Notes: generated by a model not told the origin, from the letters alone. Numbered from the stretch's first letter, positions 26,855 to 36,253 are shown. The stretch is DNA of 63,147 nt from CAZCCM01 sp964616165 (GCA_964616165.1 CAZTTS010000007.1:1-63147), one strand, 5' to 3'. Numbers and translations: made by a program.

Positions 26855-28624
26855 ATGGCAAAAAAAGAAGAGACTAAAAAAACAGTTGTAAAAAAGGAAA
26901 CAACTAAAAAAGAAGTAAAACCAGTTAAAAAAGTTGAGACTAAAACTGTTAAAAAGGAAAGCACTGCTAAAAAGCCAGCAGCAAAAGCAACAACTAAAAA
27001 AGAAGTAAAACCAGTTAAAAAGGTTGAAGTAAAACCAGTTAAAAAAGAAAGTATTGCTAAAAAACCTGCAACGAAAAAAGAAACAACTAAAAAAGCTGTA
27101 AAACCAGCCAAAAAAGTTGAGACTAAAGCTGTTAAAAAGAAAAGCACTACTAAAAAACCTGCAACGAAAAAAGAAACAACTAAAAAAGATGTAAAGCCGG
27201 TTAAAAAAGTTGAAATAAAAGCAGTTAAAAAAGAAGATACTGCTAAAAAACCTGCAACAAAAAAAGAAACAGCTAAAAAAGCTGTAAAACCAGCCAAAAA
27301 AGTTGAAACTAAACCAGCTAAAAAAGAAAGTGTTGCTAAAAAGCCAGTAGTTAAAAAAGAAGTAAAAAAAGTAGATAATAAAACAACAGAAAAAGCAACA
27401 ACTAAAAAAACTGAAACAAAAAAGAAAAAAGAAGAGCAAACTAAAAAGAAAACAGCTAGGGAACTTATAAAAGAATTAGAAGAAAAAGAAGCTCAAAAAC
27501 ATCAAGAAGAAACAATAATTGATAAGAAAGTAAAAGAAATTCTTAAAAAGACAAAAGAAAAAGGAAGCATTACATATAGAGAATTGGCACTTGAAATTGG
27601 CGATAATATGACAACAGAAGATATTGAAGATATTATGAGTTCTTTAGAAGAAGCAGGGCTTGCAATAAATGTTAAAACAGATGATGAGGGGGAAGAAGAT
27701 CCTCTAGAACCACCAGAAGAAGAATTAGATAGCGAAGTAGAAGAAGAGGAAATTTCCTTAGAAGAGATAGAGTATAGCACATTAGATAGAATAAGTGTTG
27801 ATGACCCTGTAAAGATGTATTTACGAGAAATAGGGAAGATTCCACTATTAACACCTGAAGAAGAAATAATGTATGCAACTAGAGTTTTAGAAGGTGATGA
27901 ATATGCTAAGCAAAAAATTGTTGAATCTAATTTAAGATTAGTTGTTAGTATTGCTAAAAAATACACAAATAGAGGGATGCTATTTCTAGATCTTATACAA
28001 GAAGGTAATATAGGTTTAATTAAAGCTGTAGATAAATTTGACGTTAGAAAAGGATATAAATTCTCTACATATGCAACATGGTGGATTAGACAATCTATAA
28101 CTAGATCGATTGCAGATCAAGCAAGAACAATAAGAATACCTGTACATATGGTTGAAACTATAAATAAATTAGTTAGAACTCAAAGACATTTATTACAACA
28201 ACTAGGAAGAGAGCCTTCTGCAGAAGAAATAGCTGAAGATATGGGAATTACAGTAGAGAAGGTTGTAGAAATACAAAAAATTGCCCAAGACCCAGTATCT
28301 TTGGAAACACCAATTGGAGAAGAAGAAGATAGTCATTTAGGTGACTTTATTCCAGATGAAGATAGTCCTTCTCCTCATGATTCAGCATCATACATATTAT
28401 TAAAAGAAAACCTGGAAGAAGTTATGAAGGTTTTAACTGAAAGAGAAGCAATGGTATTAAAACTGAGATTTGGACTAGATAATGGAAAAGGTAGAACTTT
28501 AGAAGAAGTTGGTAGAGTTTTTAATGTAACAAGAGAAAGAATTAGGCAAATAGAAGCCAAGGCTCTAAGAAAACTATTCTCTACACCAGAGATTTGTGAA
28601 AAACTTAGAGACTATATGAATTAG
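26855..28624 (+). CDS. rpoD: Primary sigma factor (sigma-70/SigA) with lysine-rich N-terminal extension
   Basis: 589 residues. Residues 200-589 are a complete primary sigma: region 1.1 (about 225-280), 1.2 (DPVKMYLREIGKIPLLT), 2.1-2.4 (RLVVSIAKKYTNRG, GLIKAVDKFD, YATWWIRQSITR), region 3, and 4.2 helix-turn-helix (TLEEVGRVFNVTRERIRQIE). Residues 1-200 are unusual: an Ala/Lys/Pro/Val/Thr-rich, strongly basic repeat of about 31 residues resembling histone H1 tails. The ribosome site is AAGGGG. It directs RNA polymerase to the TTGACA/TATAAT promoters seen across this window. It is cotranscribed with dnaG. Confidence 0.95.
   Translation: MAKKEETKKTVVKKETTKKEVKPVKKVETKTVKKESTAKKPAAKATTKKEVKPVKKVEVKPVKKESIAKKPATKKETTKKAVKPAKKVETKAVKKKSTTKKPATKKETTKKDVKPVKKVEIKAVKKEDTAKKPATKKETAKKAVKPAKKVETKPAKKESVAKKPVVKKEVKKVDNKTTEKATTKKTETKKKKEEQTKKKTARELIKELEEKEAQKHQEETIIDKKVKEILKKTKEKGSITYRELALEIGDNMTTEDIEDIMSSLEEAGLAINVKTDDEGEEDPLEPPEEELDSEVEEEEISLEEIEYSTLDRISVDDPVKMYLREIGKIPLLTPEEEIMYATRVLEGDEYAKQKIVESNLRLVVSIAKKYTNRGMLFLDLIQEGNIGLIKAVDKFDVRKGYKFSTYATWWIRQSITRSIADQARTIRIPVHMVETINKLVRTQRHLLQQLGREPSAEEIAEDMGITVEKVVEIQKIAQDPVSLETPIGEEEDSHLGDFIPDEDSPSPHDSASYILLKENLEEVMKVLTEREAMVLKLRFGLDNGKGRTLEEVGRVFNVTRERIRQIEAKALRKLFSTPEICEKLRDYMN
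27059..27337 (+). repeat. 93-bp tandem repeats in rpoD encoding a 31-residue basic unit
   Basis: Three units of exactly 93 bp start at 27059, 27152 and 27245, each encoding KKPATKKET(T/A)KK followed by (A/D)VKP(A/V)KKVE. Two more diverged units of about 30-32 residues lie upstream (about 26873-27058). The units are in frame with the sigma factor. Confidence 0.9.
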
Positions 28625-28633
28625 GAGTATATT

Positions 28634-29107
28634 ATGAGTAAAAAAGAAGAAAATTTTCAAAGAGATAATGCAGAAGAAACAAAAAAGGGCATGAAAGAAA
28701 TTAACAAAATAATATTTAGGGAAAATGAGGTTGTTCCTGATGACTGGACAGACTTTCAACTTACACCTGAAGAAGTGAAAATTTTAAAAGAAGGAGAAAA
28801 CTATATTGATAAAGAATTAGCTCCAAGCTTATCAATATATAGAAAGGTTAGCAAAGAAGAATTAAATGATCATGAAAGACCAGCTAAAGAAACTAAAAAG
28901 AAAGAACAAGAAGTAGAAAAAGAAAAAGAAGAAACTCAAGTTGAAGATAAAAAGTTTACTGAAGCTGAAATAGCTGAGATAGATAGTTTATTAAAAGAAA
29001 AAACTAAAAATTTAAAATTAAAAATAGAAAAATCTGACAAAGAAAAACAAAAAAAATTAAAATACGAAGAAGAAAAAGAGAAAAAAGATTTAGAAAGATT
29101 AAAATAA
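28634..29107 (+). CDS. Small charged coiled-coil protein, unknown
   Basis: 157 residues, very rich in Glu and Lys, no membrane segment and no recognised domain. The second half is predicted coiled coil by its heptad-like charge pattern. The ribosome site AGGAG is upstream. It begins 10 nt after rpoD and ends at a terminator, so it closes the dnaG-rpoD transcript. A role with the transcription machinery is possible but unsupported. Confidence 0.5.
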   Translation: MSKKEENFQRDNAEETKKGMKEINKIIFRENEVVPDDWTDFQLTPEEVKILKEGENYIDKELAPSLSIYRKVSKEELNDHERPAKETKKKEQEVEKEKEETQVEDKKFTEAEIAEIDSLLKEKTKNLKLKIEKSDKEKQKKLKYEEEKEKKDLERLK

Positions 29108-29160
29108 TAACAGTTTTAATATATATAAAAAAGATAATAAAAAGCGACTAAAAAGAAAAC

Positions 29161-29187
29161 AAAGGTGAATATCACCTTTTCTTTTTG
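29161..29187 (+). terminator. Terminator of dnaG-rpoD operon
   Basis: An 8-bp stem (29161-29168 with 29172-29179), 3-nt loop, then a T-rich tail to 29186. Confidence 0.75.
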
Positions 29188-29210
29188 ATATATTTAAAAA
29201 TTTAATATTA

Positions 29211-29219
29211 TGGTATAAT
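29211..29219 (+). promoter_or_regulatory. Extended -10 promoter of the suf operon
   Basis: TGG followed by TATAAT (29214-29219) gives an extended -10. No good -35 lies 16-18 bp upstream. No IscR-like inverted repeat is obvious. Confidence 0.6.
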
Positions 29220-29247
29220 GTAAATACTTGAAAATGAAGGAGAAAGA

Positions 29248-29991
29248 ATGCAGATATTAAAAATTGAAAATTTAAGTGTAAATGTTGAAGATAAAAATAT
29301 TTTAAAAAATATAAATTTAGAAGTTAAAAGTGGAGAAGTTCATGTTATTATGGGGCCTAATGGTTCAGGTAAGTCTTCCTTATTTAATGTAATAATGAGA
29401 AATCCTGAATATAAGATTTCTGATAAGAGTAAGATAGAATATATGGGAGAAAACATAAAAAAACTAGATACAAGTGATTGTGCAAAAAAAGGAATTTTTA
29501 TGTCTTTTCAGAATCCAAAAGAAATTCCAGGAATTAGTGTGGCAGAATTTTTAAGACAAGCAAAGATAGCTATTACTGGTGAAGAGACAGGAATTATAGC
29601 CTTTAATATTGAATTACAAAAAGAAATGAGAAAATTAAAAATACCACCAGAATATGCAACAAGATATTTTAATCAAGGATTTTCAGGAGGTGAAAAGAAA
29701 AAAATAGAAATGTTGCAATTAAATATTTTGCAACCTAAACTAGCATTATTAGATGAGACAGATTCAGGTTTAGATATAGATGCATTAAAAATTGTATCTG
29801 AAAATATAAAAAAATATATTTCAAAAGATAATGCAGTTATTATTATTACACATCATAGAGAAATTTTAGATGAAATTGATATAGACTTTGTTCATGTTTT
29901 AAGAGATGGACAAATCGTATTATCAGGCAAAGAAGAAATTATAGAAAAATTAGAAGAAATGGGATTTGATAGTATAGATGAAGCAAGATAA
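29248..29991 (+). CDS. sufC: Fe-S cluster assembly ATPase SufC
   Basis: 247 residues, ABC-type ATPase that partners SufB and SufD as the cluster scaffold. Walker A GPNGSGKSS (36-44), Q-loop in MSFQNPKEIPG, signature FSGGEKKK and Walker B LALLDETDSGLD are intact. The AAGGAG ribosome site at 29237-29242 fixes the start. It overlaps sufB by 14 nt. The order C-B-D-S-U is a compact Firmicute Suf system, the only Fe-S assembly locus in this window. Confidence 0.96.
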   Translation: MQILKIENLSVNVEDKNILKNINLEVKSGEVHVIMGPNGSGKSSLFNVIMRNPEYKISDKSKIEYMGENIKKLDTSDCAKKGIFMSFQNPKEIPGISVAEFLRQAKIAITGEETGIIAFNIELQKEMRKLKIPPEYATRYFNQGFSGGEKKKIEMLQLNILQPKLALLDETDSGLDIDALKIVSENIKKYISKDNAVIIITHHREILDEIDIDFVHVLRDGQIVLSGKEEIIEKLEEMGFDSIDEAR

Positions 29992-31387
29992 AGACTCATT
30001 ATTTAAAGAAGATAGAGGAATCTATGACATATATGATAAATTAGACTATTCAGATGTTTTAGAAAAAGGCTTAAATGAAAATATTATTAAAGCAATTTCT
30101 AAAAGCAAAGAAGAACCTGAATGGTTACTTCAATTTAGACTAGAAGCATTTGAAATTTTCAAAAATTCTAAGGATTCTAATTGGGGACCAGATTTATCAG
30201 AAATAAATTTAGATGATATTGTATTATATATTAAACCAGAAGCAAAATTAAAAAGAAATTGGGAAGATTTACCAGAATATCTTTTTGACACATTTGATAG
30301 ACTAGGTATTCCTAAAGCTGAACAAGAATCTTTAGCTGGAATATCTGCACAATACGATTCAGAAGAAGTTTATCACAATGTTAAAAAAGAGCTTTTAGAA
30401 CAAGGCATTATATATTTAGATTTTGATACAGCAGTTAAAAAACATGAAAAGCTTGTTCGAGAATATTTTAGTAAAAATATATCTCCAAAACTTCATAAAT
30501 ATGCAGCACTTCATTATGCTGTTTTTTCAGGAGGATCTTTTGTATATGTTCCTAAAAACACTGAAGCAATTATGCCAATTCAATCGTATTATAGACTAAA
30601 TGCACCAGGAGCAGGTCAGTTTGAGCATACATTAATAATAGTAGAAGAAAATTCATCTCTTCATTTTATAGAGGGTTGTTCAGCTCCTAAATATAATGAA
30701 TTAAATATTCATGCAGGAGCAGTTGAAATTTTTGTTAAAGAAAATTCTCATATGAAGTTTTCTACAATTGAGAACTGGTCTAAAAATATGTATAATTTAA
30801 ACACTAAAAGAGCAATATTAGAAAAAAATGCTAAAATTGAATGGGTATCAGGTTCTTTTGGGTCTAAAGTTTCGATGCTTTATCCAACATCAATATTAAA
30901 AGGAGACAATTCTAGTTCAACATTCACGAGTGTGTCATTTGCAGGAGAAGGACAAAATATTGACAATGGATGTACTGCAATTCATATTGGTAAAAATTCT
31001 TCTTCAATTGTTAATACTAAATCTATTGTAAAAAATGGGGGAATATCTACAACTAGAAATGTTATTAGAGTGCAAGAAGGAGCAACAGGAGTAAAATCTA
31101 ATTCTGATTGTGATTCTTTAATTTTAGACAATCTTTCTGTATCAGATACAATACCAGTAATAGATATAAGAGAGAATGATGCTGATGTAGGTCATGAAGC
31201 TAAAATAGGTAAAATAGAAAATGAAACTATCTTTTATTTAATGAGCAGAGGCTTGGATGAAAAAGAAGCAAAAGCTATGATTGTAAGAGGATTTGCATCC
31301 CCTATTTCACAAGAATTGCCTTTAGAATATGCTATAGAAATGAACAATTTAATTAATCTAGAACTGGAGGGACAGCATGGAATATAA
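29978..31387 (+). CDS. sufB: Fe-S cluster scaffold protein SufB
   Basis: 469 residues, the usual SufB length. The N-terminus has EPEWLLQFRLEAFEIF. The core is a right-handed beta helix with HFIEGCSAPKYNELNIHAG and SDTIPVIDIRENDADVGHEAKIGKI, followed by the terminal FYLMSRGLDEKEAKAMIVRGF helix. It builds [4Fe-4S] clusters with SufC and SufD. Its start lies inside sufC with only a weak ribosome site, so translational coupling is likely. Confidence 0.96.
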   Translation: MKQDKDSLFKEDRGIYDIYDKLDYSDVLEKGLNENIIKAISKSKEEPEWLLQFRLEAFEIFKNSKDSNWGPDLSEINLDDIVLYIKPEAKLKRNWEDLPEYLFDTFDRLGIPKAEQESLAGISAQYDSEEVYHNVKKELLEQGIIYLDFDTAVKKHEKLVREYFSKNISPKLHKYAALHYAVFSGGSFVYVPKNTEAIMPIQSYYRLNAPGAGQFEHTLIIVEENSSLHFIEGCSAPKYNELNIHAGAVEIFVKENSHMKFSTIENWSKNMYNLNTKRAILEKNAKIEWVSGSFGSKVSMLYPTSILKGDNSSSTFTSVSFAGEGQNIDNGCTAIHIGKNSSSIVNTKSIVKNGGISTTRNVIRVQEGATGVKSNSDCDSLILDNLSVSDTIPVIDIRENDADVGHEAKIGKIENETIFYLMSRGLDEKEAKAMIVRGFASPISQELPLEYAIEMNNLINLELEGQHGI

Positions 31388-32462
31388 AGGGAATAAAATA
31401 AGTAAAAATGTTTGTAGATGGTTAAATGTTAATGAATCAGTAATAAATATAGAAAATAAACATACAAAAAAATCTAAAACTCAAGAACTTAATATAGTGC
31501 AAAAAAATATTAATAGAAAAATGGATCAAAATTTTCAAAATATAGAATATGGAATATCTCAAGAAATATTAAATTTAAACAGAAATAATTTAGACAAATA
31601 TATATATTTAAATGGAAATGATTTAGATGAAGAAAAGTTAGAATTAGAAAAAAATAATATAGAAATTTATCCAAAATCTAGAAGTGGTGCGATAAGATTA
31701 AGAATTAAGAATGCTCAAAACATTTTAATAGATGTAAGTTTAGCAAAAAATATAAATACAACATATATCTTAGAATTTGAAAATATAATAAATATGGTAT
31801 TTAGAATAGTAGTAGAAAAGGATTCAAAATTAGATTTAATATTAATAGATAGAGATAAAAATAAAATTTTAAAATTAGAATCAATAGCTATTATTGCAAA
31901 AGAAAATGCAAAAGTGAATCTTATTAAGGTTGATTTTGGACAAAACAATAAACATTTAAATTATACTACAAATTTAATTGAAGATGGAGCAGAAACAAAT
32001 ATTGATCTTGCATATGTGTTATCTGAAGAAGAAAATTATGATATGTCTTTTCACCAAAAACATGATGCAAAGAATACAAAGGGTAATATTTTAGTTGAAG
32101 GAGTACAAAAAGACAAATCTTCTAAAATTTTTAAAGGTACTTTAGAATTTAAAAAGGGTTCTAAAAGCTCTATTGGAAATGAATATGAATCAGTTATAAA
32201 TTATAGTAAAAATTCCAAATCTATTTCTCTTCCAATCTTACTTGTTCATGAAGATGACATAAAGGGGAGTCATTCAGCAAATCATGGAGAATTTGATGAA
32301 GAACAAATTTATTATATTCAGTCTCGTGGATTTACTAGAGAACAGGCAAAAAATATAATAGCTGAAGCAAAAATAATACCTATTTTAGACAAGGTGCAAA
32401 ATAGAGCATTAAAATCAGAATTAAAAGAAGATTTAAAATTTAAATTGAAAAAGGGAATATAA
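31377..32462 (+). CDS. sufD: SufD-family scaffold protein
   Basis: 361 residues, related to SufB but with a shorter, more diverged first half. The family end HEDDIKGSHSANHGEFDEEQ and YYIQSRGFTREQAKNIIAEA identifies it. The His of HGEF and the His of VHEDD are typical. The ribosome site GGAGGG precedes the ATG, which overlaps the sufB end by 11 nt. The codon content is very AT-rich even for this genome. A gap of 99 bp leads to sufS. Confidence 0.92.
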   Translation: MEYKGNKISKNVCRWLNVNESVINIENKHTKKSKTQELNIVQKNINRKMDQNFQNIEYGISQEILNLNRNNLDKYIYLNGNDLDEEKLELEKNNIEIYPKSRSGAIRLRIKNAQNILIDVSLAKNINTTYILEFENIINMVFRIVVEKDSKLDLILIDRDKNKILKLESIAIIAKENAKVNLIKVDFGQNNKHLNYTTNLIEDGAETNIDLAYVLSEEENYDMSFHQKHDAKNTKGNILVEGVQKDKSSKIFKGTLEFKKGSKSSIGNEYESVINYSKNSKSISLPILLVHEDDIKGSHSANHGEFDEEQIYYIQSRGFTREQAKNIIAEAKIIPILDKVQNRALKSELKEDLKFKLKKGI

Positions 32463-32561
32463 AACAAAATATAATTAATATAATTAAAAAGTAATAAATA
32501 AAATAATAAATAAACAACAAATAAAATATGGCATATAGTATAATATAGTAGAGGTTAAAAA

Positions 32562-33800
32562 ATGAATGATATAGATATTAATAAAATAAGAAAAGAATTT
32601 GCTTTTTTAAAAGAGGAAAATATTGATAAAGTTGGTAAAAAAATCATATATTTAGATTCTGCTGCAACTGCCCAAAAACCAGATATAGTAATAGAGAGTA
32701 TTACAGACTATTATAAATATTCTAATTCTAATCCAGGCAGATCAGCCCATTTCTTAGGTCATAAGGCAAGTGAAGAATTAGAAGATTCAAGAAAAACTAT
32801 TGCTAGATACTTAAATTCAGACACAGATGAAATTATATTTACTCGTTCTGCTACAGATGGAATTAATATTGTTGCAGGAACTTGGGGAATAGATAATTTA
32901 AACGAAGGAGATGAAATAATTACTACTATAATTGAACATCATGCTAATTTTGTTCCATGGCAAGAATTATCAAAAAAGAAAAATATAAAAATAAATATTG
33001 TAGATATTGACGAAGATAATAATTTAAAAACTGATGAAATATATTCACATTTAAATGAAAACACTAAATTAGTAGCAATTACTGCTGCTTCTAATGTTAC
33101 TGCTGAGATTTTAAATTTAAAAGAAATTATAGCAAAAATTAAAGAATTTAATGAAAATATAAAAGTAATGGTTGATGCGACTCAATTGTTAACTTTTCGA
33201 AAAGTAGATGTTAAAGAAATTAATTGTGATTTTTTAGTTTTTTCTGGGCATAAAATTTATGGACCTATGGGAATTGGAATTTTATTTGCAAAAAAAGAAA
33301 TTTTGAAAGATATGAAACCATATCAATATGGTGGAGGTATGATTGAATATGTATATATTGACAATACAAATTATAGAGATATACCTACAAAGTTTGAAGC
33401 AGGTACATTAAATGTTGGTGGAGCAATAGGTCTTAAAACAGCCATAGAATGGATTGAAAATATAGGGATAGATAATATTCAAAAACATGAAAAAGAATTA
33501 TTAGAATACACTATAGAAAAAATTAAAGATATTAAAAATATAAAATTAATTCATTCAACTAAAGATACTAGTGCATTATTATCTTTTGTGTTTTTAGATA
33601 TTCATGCACATGATATTGCCAGTATTTTAGACTCTTTTGGAATAGCAATTAGAGCTGGCCATCACTGCGCAATGCCAATTCACACTCGTCTTAATATATC
33701 AGCATCTGCAAGAGTGAGTTTTGGAATATTTAATACTAAAGAAGAAATTGATTATTTTGCAGAAAAGCTACTAGAAGCTAGAAGAATTATGGGGAAGTGA
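32562..33800 (+). CDS. sufS: Cysteine desulfurase SufS
   Basis: 412 residues, class II (group II NifS-like) PLP enzyme releasing sulfur from cysteine as a persulfide. PLP-binding Lys231 is in FSGHKIYGPMG. The catalytic Cys369 is in RAGHHCAMP, a tight loop typical of SufS. An AT-rich 99-bp gap with a TATAAT at 32539-32544 may hold an internal promoter, though no -35 is clear. sufU follows after one base and provides the sulfur acceptor. Confidence 0.96.
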   Translation: MNDIDINKIRKEFAFLKEENIDKVGKKIIYLDSAATAQKPDIVIESITDYYKYSNSNPGRSAHFLGHKASEELEDSRKTIARYLNSDTDEIIFTRSATDGINIVAGTWGIDNLNEGDEIITTIIEHHANFVPWQELSKKKNIKINIVDIDEDNNLKTDEIYSHLNENTKLVAITAASNVTAEILNLKEIIAKIKEFNENIKVMVDATQLLTFRKVDVKEINCDFLVFSGHKIYGPMGIGILFAKKEILKDMKPYQYGGGMIEYVYIDNTNYRDIPTKFEAGTLNVGGAIGLKTAIEWIENIGIDNIQKHEKELLEYTIEKIKDIKNIKLIHSTKDTSALLSFVFLDIHAHDIASILDSFGIAIRAGHHCAMPIHTRLNISASARVSFGIFNTKEEIDYFAEKLLEARRIMGK

Positions 33801-33801
33801 A

Positions 33802-34233
33802 ATGGATATTAATGAAATTTATTCACAAATAGTTTTAGAACACTCTTCTTCTAAAAAAAATATGAAAAAATTAGAAAATTATACAATCTCAAAAAAAGGA
33901 ATAAATCCTTCATGTGGAGATGAAATAGTTTTAGAACTATATATTAAAGATAATATAGTAATAGATGCAAGCTTTAAAGGTGAAGGTTGCGCTATTTCCA
34001 AGGCTTCTACTTCTATAATGATTGATCAAATTAAAGGCAAGTCATTAGATGAAGCTAAAGAAATATCAGATTTATTTATTAAATTAATTAGAAAAGAAAA
34101 TTTAAGTGATATTGAAAAAGAATCATTAGGAGATGCAATAGCACTAGAAAACATATCAAATATGCCAGGCAGAGTTAAATGTGCAACACTACCATGGTAT
34201 ACTTTGAAAGAAATAGATTTAAAACAATTATAA
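33802..34233 (+). CDS. sufU: SufU sulfur acceptor / scaffold
   Basis: 143 residues. The zinc-site residues of SufU are present: Cys38 and Asp40 (PSCGDE), Cys63 (GEGCAISKAS) and Cys127 (GRVKCATLPW). SufU takes sulfur from SufS by zinc-ligand exchange. The longer GEGCAIS loop distinguishes it from IscU. It is the last gene of the suf operon, followed by a terminator. Confidence 0.95.
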   Translation: MDINEIYSQIVLEHSSSKKNMKKLENYTISKKGINPSCGDEIVLELYIKDNIVIDASFKGEGCAISKASTSIMIDQIKGKSLDEAKEISDLFIKLIRKENLSDIEKESLGDAIALENISNMPGRVKCATLPWYTLKEIDLKQL

Positions 34234-34318
34234 ATCTATTAAATATATTTTTTAAAATTAAATGTGAAAACTAGAAAAAAGATAAAAAACTGAAATAATT
34301 TTACTTATATTAATAAAA

Positions 34319-34349
34319 CAAAAGGGGAATATATCCTTTTGCTTTTTTT
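34319..34349 (+). terminator. Terminator of the suf operon
   Basis: CAAAAGG (34319-34325) pairs with CCTTTTG (34335-34341), followed by a run of seven T (34343-34349). Confidence 0.75.
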
Positions 34350-34599
34350 ATTAAAGCCTTGAGTATAAAAGGCTTGAACATATATTTTTAATAAAAGTGT
34401 GCTAAATATAACTTAACTATTAAATATTGGTTACAAAGCTTGAAATGTCTTTTATTAAGGTGATTATAATGCTAAAATCATTTTACATAATGTTTTTAGA
34501 GAAAAATATAAAAATTTACAAAAAAACAAGAATAAAATACAAGAATAAATAGAAAAATATAAAAAAATAAAAAGAAAAAATTAAAATTAGGTAGATCAA
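34350..34599. other. Intergenic stretch with a possible very small gene
   Basis: AT-rich. A 27-codon frame at 34469-34552 (start MLKSFYIMFLEK, then basic) has an AAGG element 8 nt upstream. No promoter with a good -35 is seen, and coding status is uncertain. Confidence 0.25.
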
Positions 34600-35043
34600 A
34601 TGGATTTTAATAAGGAATTAGAAAAAGAAATTATAGAATTTCATAAAACTGGAGATATAGATCATTATGAAAATATATTAAATTTATTACCATATTGTAT
34701 TTTAAGAACTCCTACCTATTTAGTTAATAATCCTAAAATTGATTCCAAAGGTGGAATTGTAATAGATAAAGACAATACGATATTATTTAATATTATTGTA
34801 GATTCGGATGATAAAAAATACATACCTGTTTTTACATCTCAAGAAGAATATGAAAAATTACCAGGTATTGATGAAGCAAGTATTTATCATTTAGAATTTC
34901 ACCACATTATAGACCTTTTTAGTGTTGAAAACGACCTTTTTGGTATAGCAATAAATCCTGTAGATCAAAACATTATTGTTGAAAAAGAAGTGATTTTTGA
35001 CATAAAAGAAATGCTTGAAGAGGTTGAAAAACAAGAGCTTTAG
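34600..35043 (+). CDS. SseB-like domain protein
   Basis: 147 residues. The central part (KKYIPVFTSQEEYEKLP, then HHIIDLFSVENDLFGIAINP) matches the SseB N-terminal-type domain that is widespread in Gram-positive bacteria outside type III secretion. No membrane segment or signal is visible. Function in these bacteria is unknown. The ribosome site TAGGTAG is weak. A separate promoter lies between it and the next gene. Confidence 0.65.
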   Translation: MDFNKELEKEIIEFHKTGDIDHYENILNLLPYCILRTPTYLVNNPKIDSKGGIVIDKDNTILFNIIVDSDDKKYIPVFTSQEEYEKLPGIDEASIYHLEFHHIIDLFSVENDLFGIAINPVDQNIIVEKEVIFDIKEMLEEVEKQEL

Positions 35044-35050
35044 AAAAATG

Positions 35051-35079
35051 TTGCCAAAACTAGGTATATATAGTATACT
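35051..35079 (+). promoter_or_regulatory. Promoter of the M23 peptidase gene
   Basis: TTGCCA (35051-35056), 17-bp spacer, TATACT (35074-35079). Confidence 0.6.
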
Positions 35080-35167
35080 AATCTCTGATAATAAAAGAAA
35101 GAGAAAATTAATAAAATTTATTAAGAAAGGGCTGAAATAGAAACATTTAAATTGTTTTAAAAGAAAA

Positions 35168-36190
35168 ATGAAAAAAGTAAAATTTCACCTCAAGAGAGGA
35201 TTTAATTTAATACTTACACTATTATTTACAGCAACATTATTTACATTATTAATGTTTTTAATTTATAGACCAACATATAAAATAAGCTTTAAAGGCAAAT
35301 TTATAGGATACTCGAGAGATGTATTTAATATTAAATCTAAAATACATGAGAGTATTTTTAATGGTGATTCAGAAGTAGCATATTATGAAATTGATGAAAA
35401 ACCAGAATACGAATTTACATTCATGAAAGCAAGCTTTGTTCCAGATGATGCTAAAATTGTTGAAGAAATAAAAACGGAAGCAATACCAGTGTATAAAACA
35501 TATGCTGTAAAAGAGAATAATAAAATTAAGGCTAGAGTTGCAACATATAATGAAGCATCTAAAATATTAGCAGATTTAAAGAAAAAAGATAGTGATAACT
35601 TAAATGATATATCAATTGAACTTGCATATGTGAAAGAAAAACCAAAACTAGAAGATACTAAAAAAGTTGTTGCTGACCTATATGTAGAAAAACCAGTGCC
35701 TGTATATACGCCTGTTTATAGAGATTATGCATATTTATCTCGTGCTACAGGTATTAGTGATATAAGAAGAGACCTACCTGTATCTTTTGCAAGACCAATA
35801 AGTTCAGGAATAATTACAACTAAGTTTAAAGATCCATATTATCCTTTTGGAGTGCATAGAGGGGTAGACGTAGCAACACTTGGTAGTTCAACAAATGTTG
35901 TATTTAGAGCTGCAGCAGCTGGTAAAGTTGTTGCAAGTGGTTGGTCTGGTGATTATGGTAATACAGTAGAAATAGATCATGGAAATGGAGTTATAACACT
36001 TTATGCACATGCTGATAGTTTATCTGTATCAAAAGGTGAACAAGTTTCAGTAGGACAAGTGCTTGGAGTTGTTGGGTCTACTGGGTTTTCTACGGGTATT
36101 CATTTACATTTTGAAATAAAATATAATGGAGTAAATTTAAATCCAGAATATTATATCAATTTTGGATTACCATATAGACCATTCTTATAA
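35168..36190 (+). CDS. Membrane-anchored M23 (LytM-type) peptidase
   Basis: 340 residues. An N-terminal membrane helix (about 14-34) is followed by an extracellular region of about 170 residues without a named domain. The C-terminal LytM domain has zinc ligands His230 and Asp234 (HRGVD) and His312/His314 (HLHFE), all intact, so it should cut peptidoglycan peptides. AAAGKVVASGWSGDYGNTVE is typical of the fold. It is probably involved in wall remodelling or division. It has its own promoter and terminator. Confidence 0.92.
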   Translation: MKKVKFHLKRGFNLILTLLFTATLFTLLMFLIYRPTYKISFKGKFIGYSRDVFNIKSKIHESIFNGDSEVAYYEIDEKPEYEFTFMKASFVPDDAKIVEEIKTEAIPVYKTYAVKENNKIKARVATYNEASKILADLKKKDSDNLNDISIELAYVKEKPKLEDTKKVVADLYVEKPVPVYTPVYRDYAYLSRATGISDIRRDLPVSFARPISSGIITTKFKDPYYPFGVHRGVDVATLGSSTNVVFRAAAAGKVVASGWSGDYGNTVEIDHGNGVITLYAHADSLSVSKGEQVSVGQVLGVVGSTGFSTGIHLHFEIKYNGVNLNPEYYINFGLPYRPFL

Positions 36191-36222
36191 ACAAAAATAT
36201 AATTTAAGAACAAACTAAATAT

Positions 36223-36253
36223 AAAAGTTAATAGAAAGCTATTAACTTTTTTT
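36223..36253 (+). terminator. Terminator of the M23 peptidase gene
   Basis: A 12-bp stem (36223-36234 with 36239-36250), 4-nt loop, T-run 36247-36253. Confidence 0.85.

Noticed and set aside
26645..27439. Long minus-strand open frame opposite rpoD's 5' end, rich in Phe/Ser
   Set aside because: It is the antisense of the Lys-rich repeats (AAA read as TTT) and has no ribosome site; a composition artefact.
34600..35043. Type III secretion component (SseB)
   Set aside because: The domain is widespread in Gram-positive bacteria, and no secretion apparatus genes are in the window.
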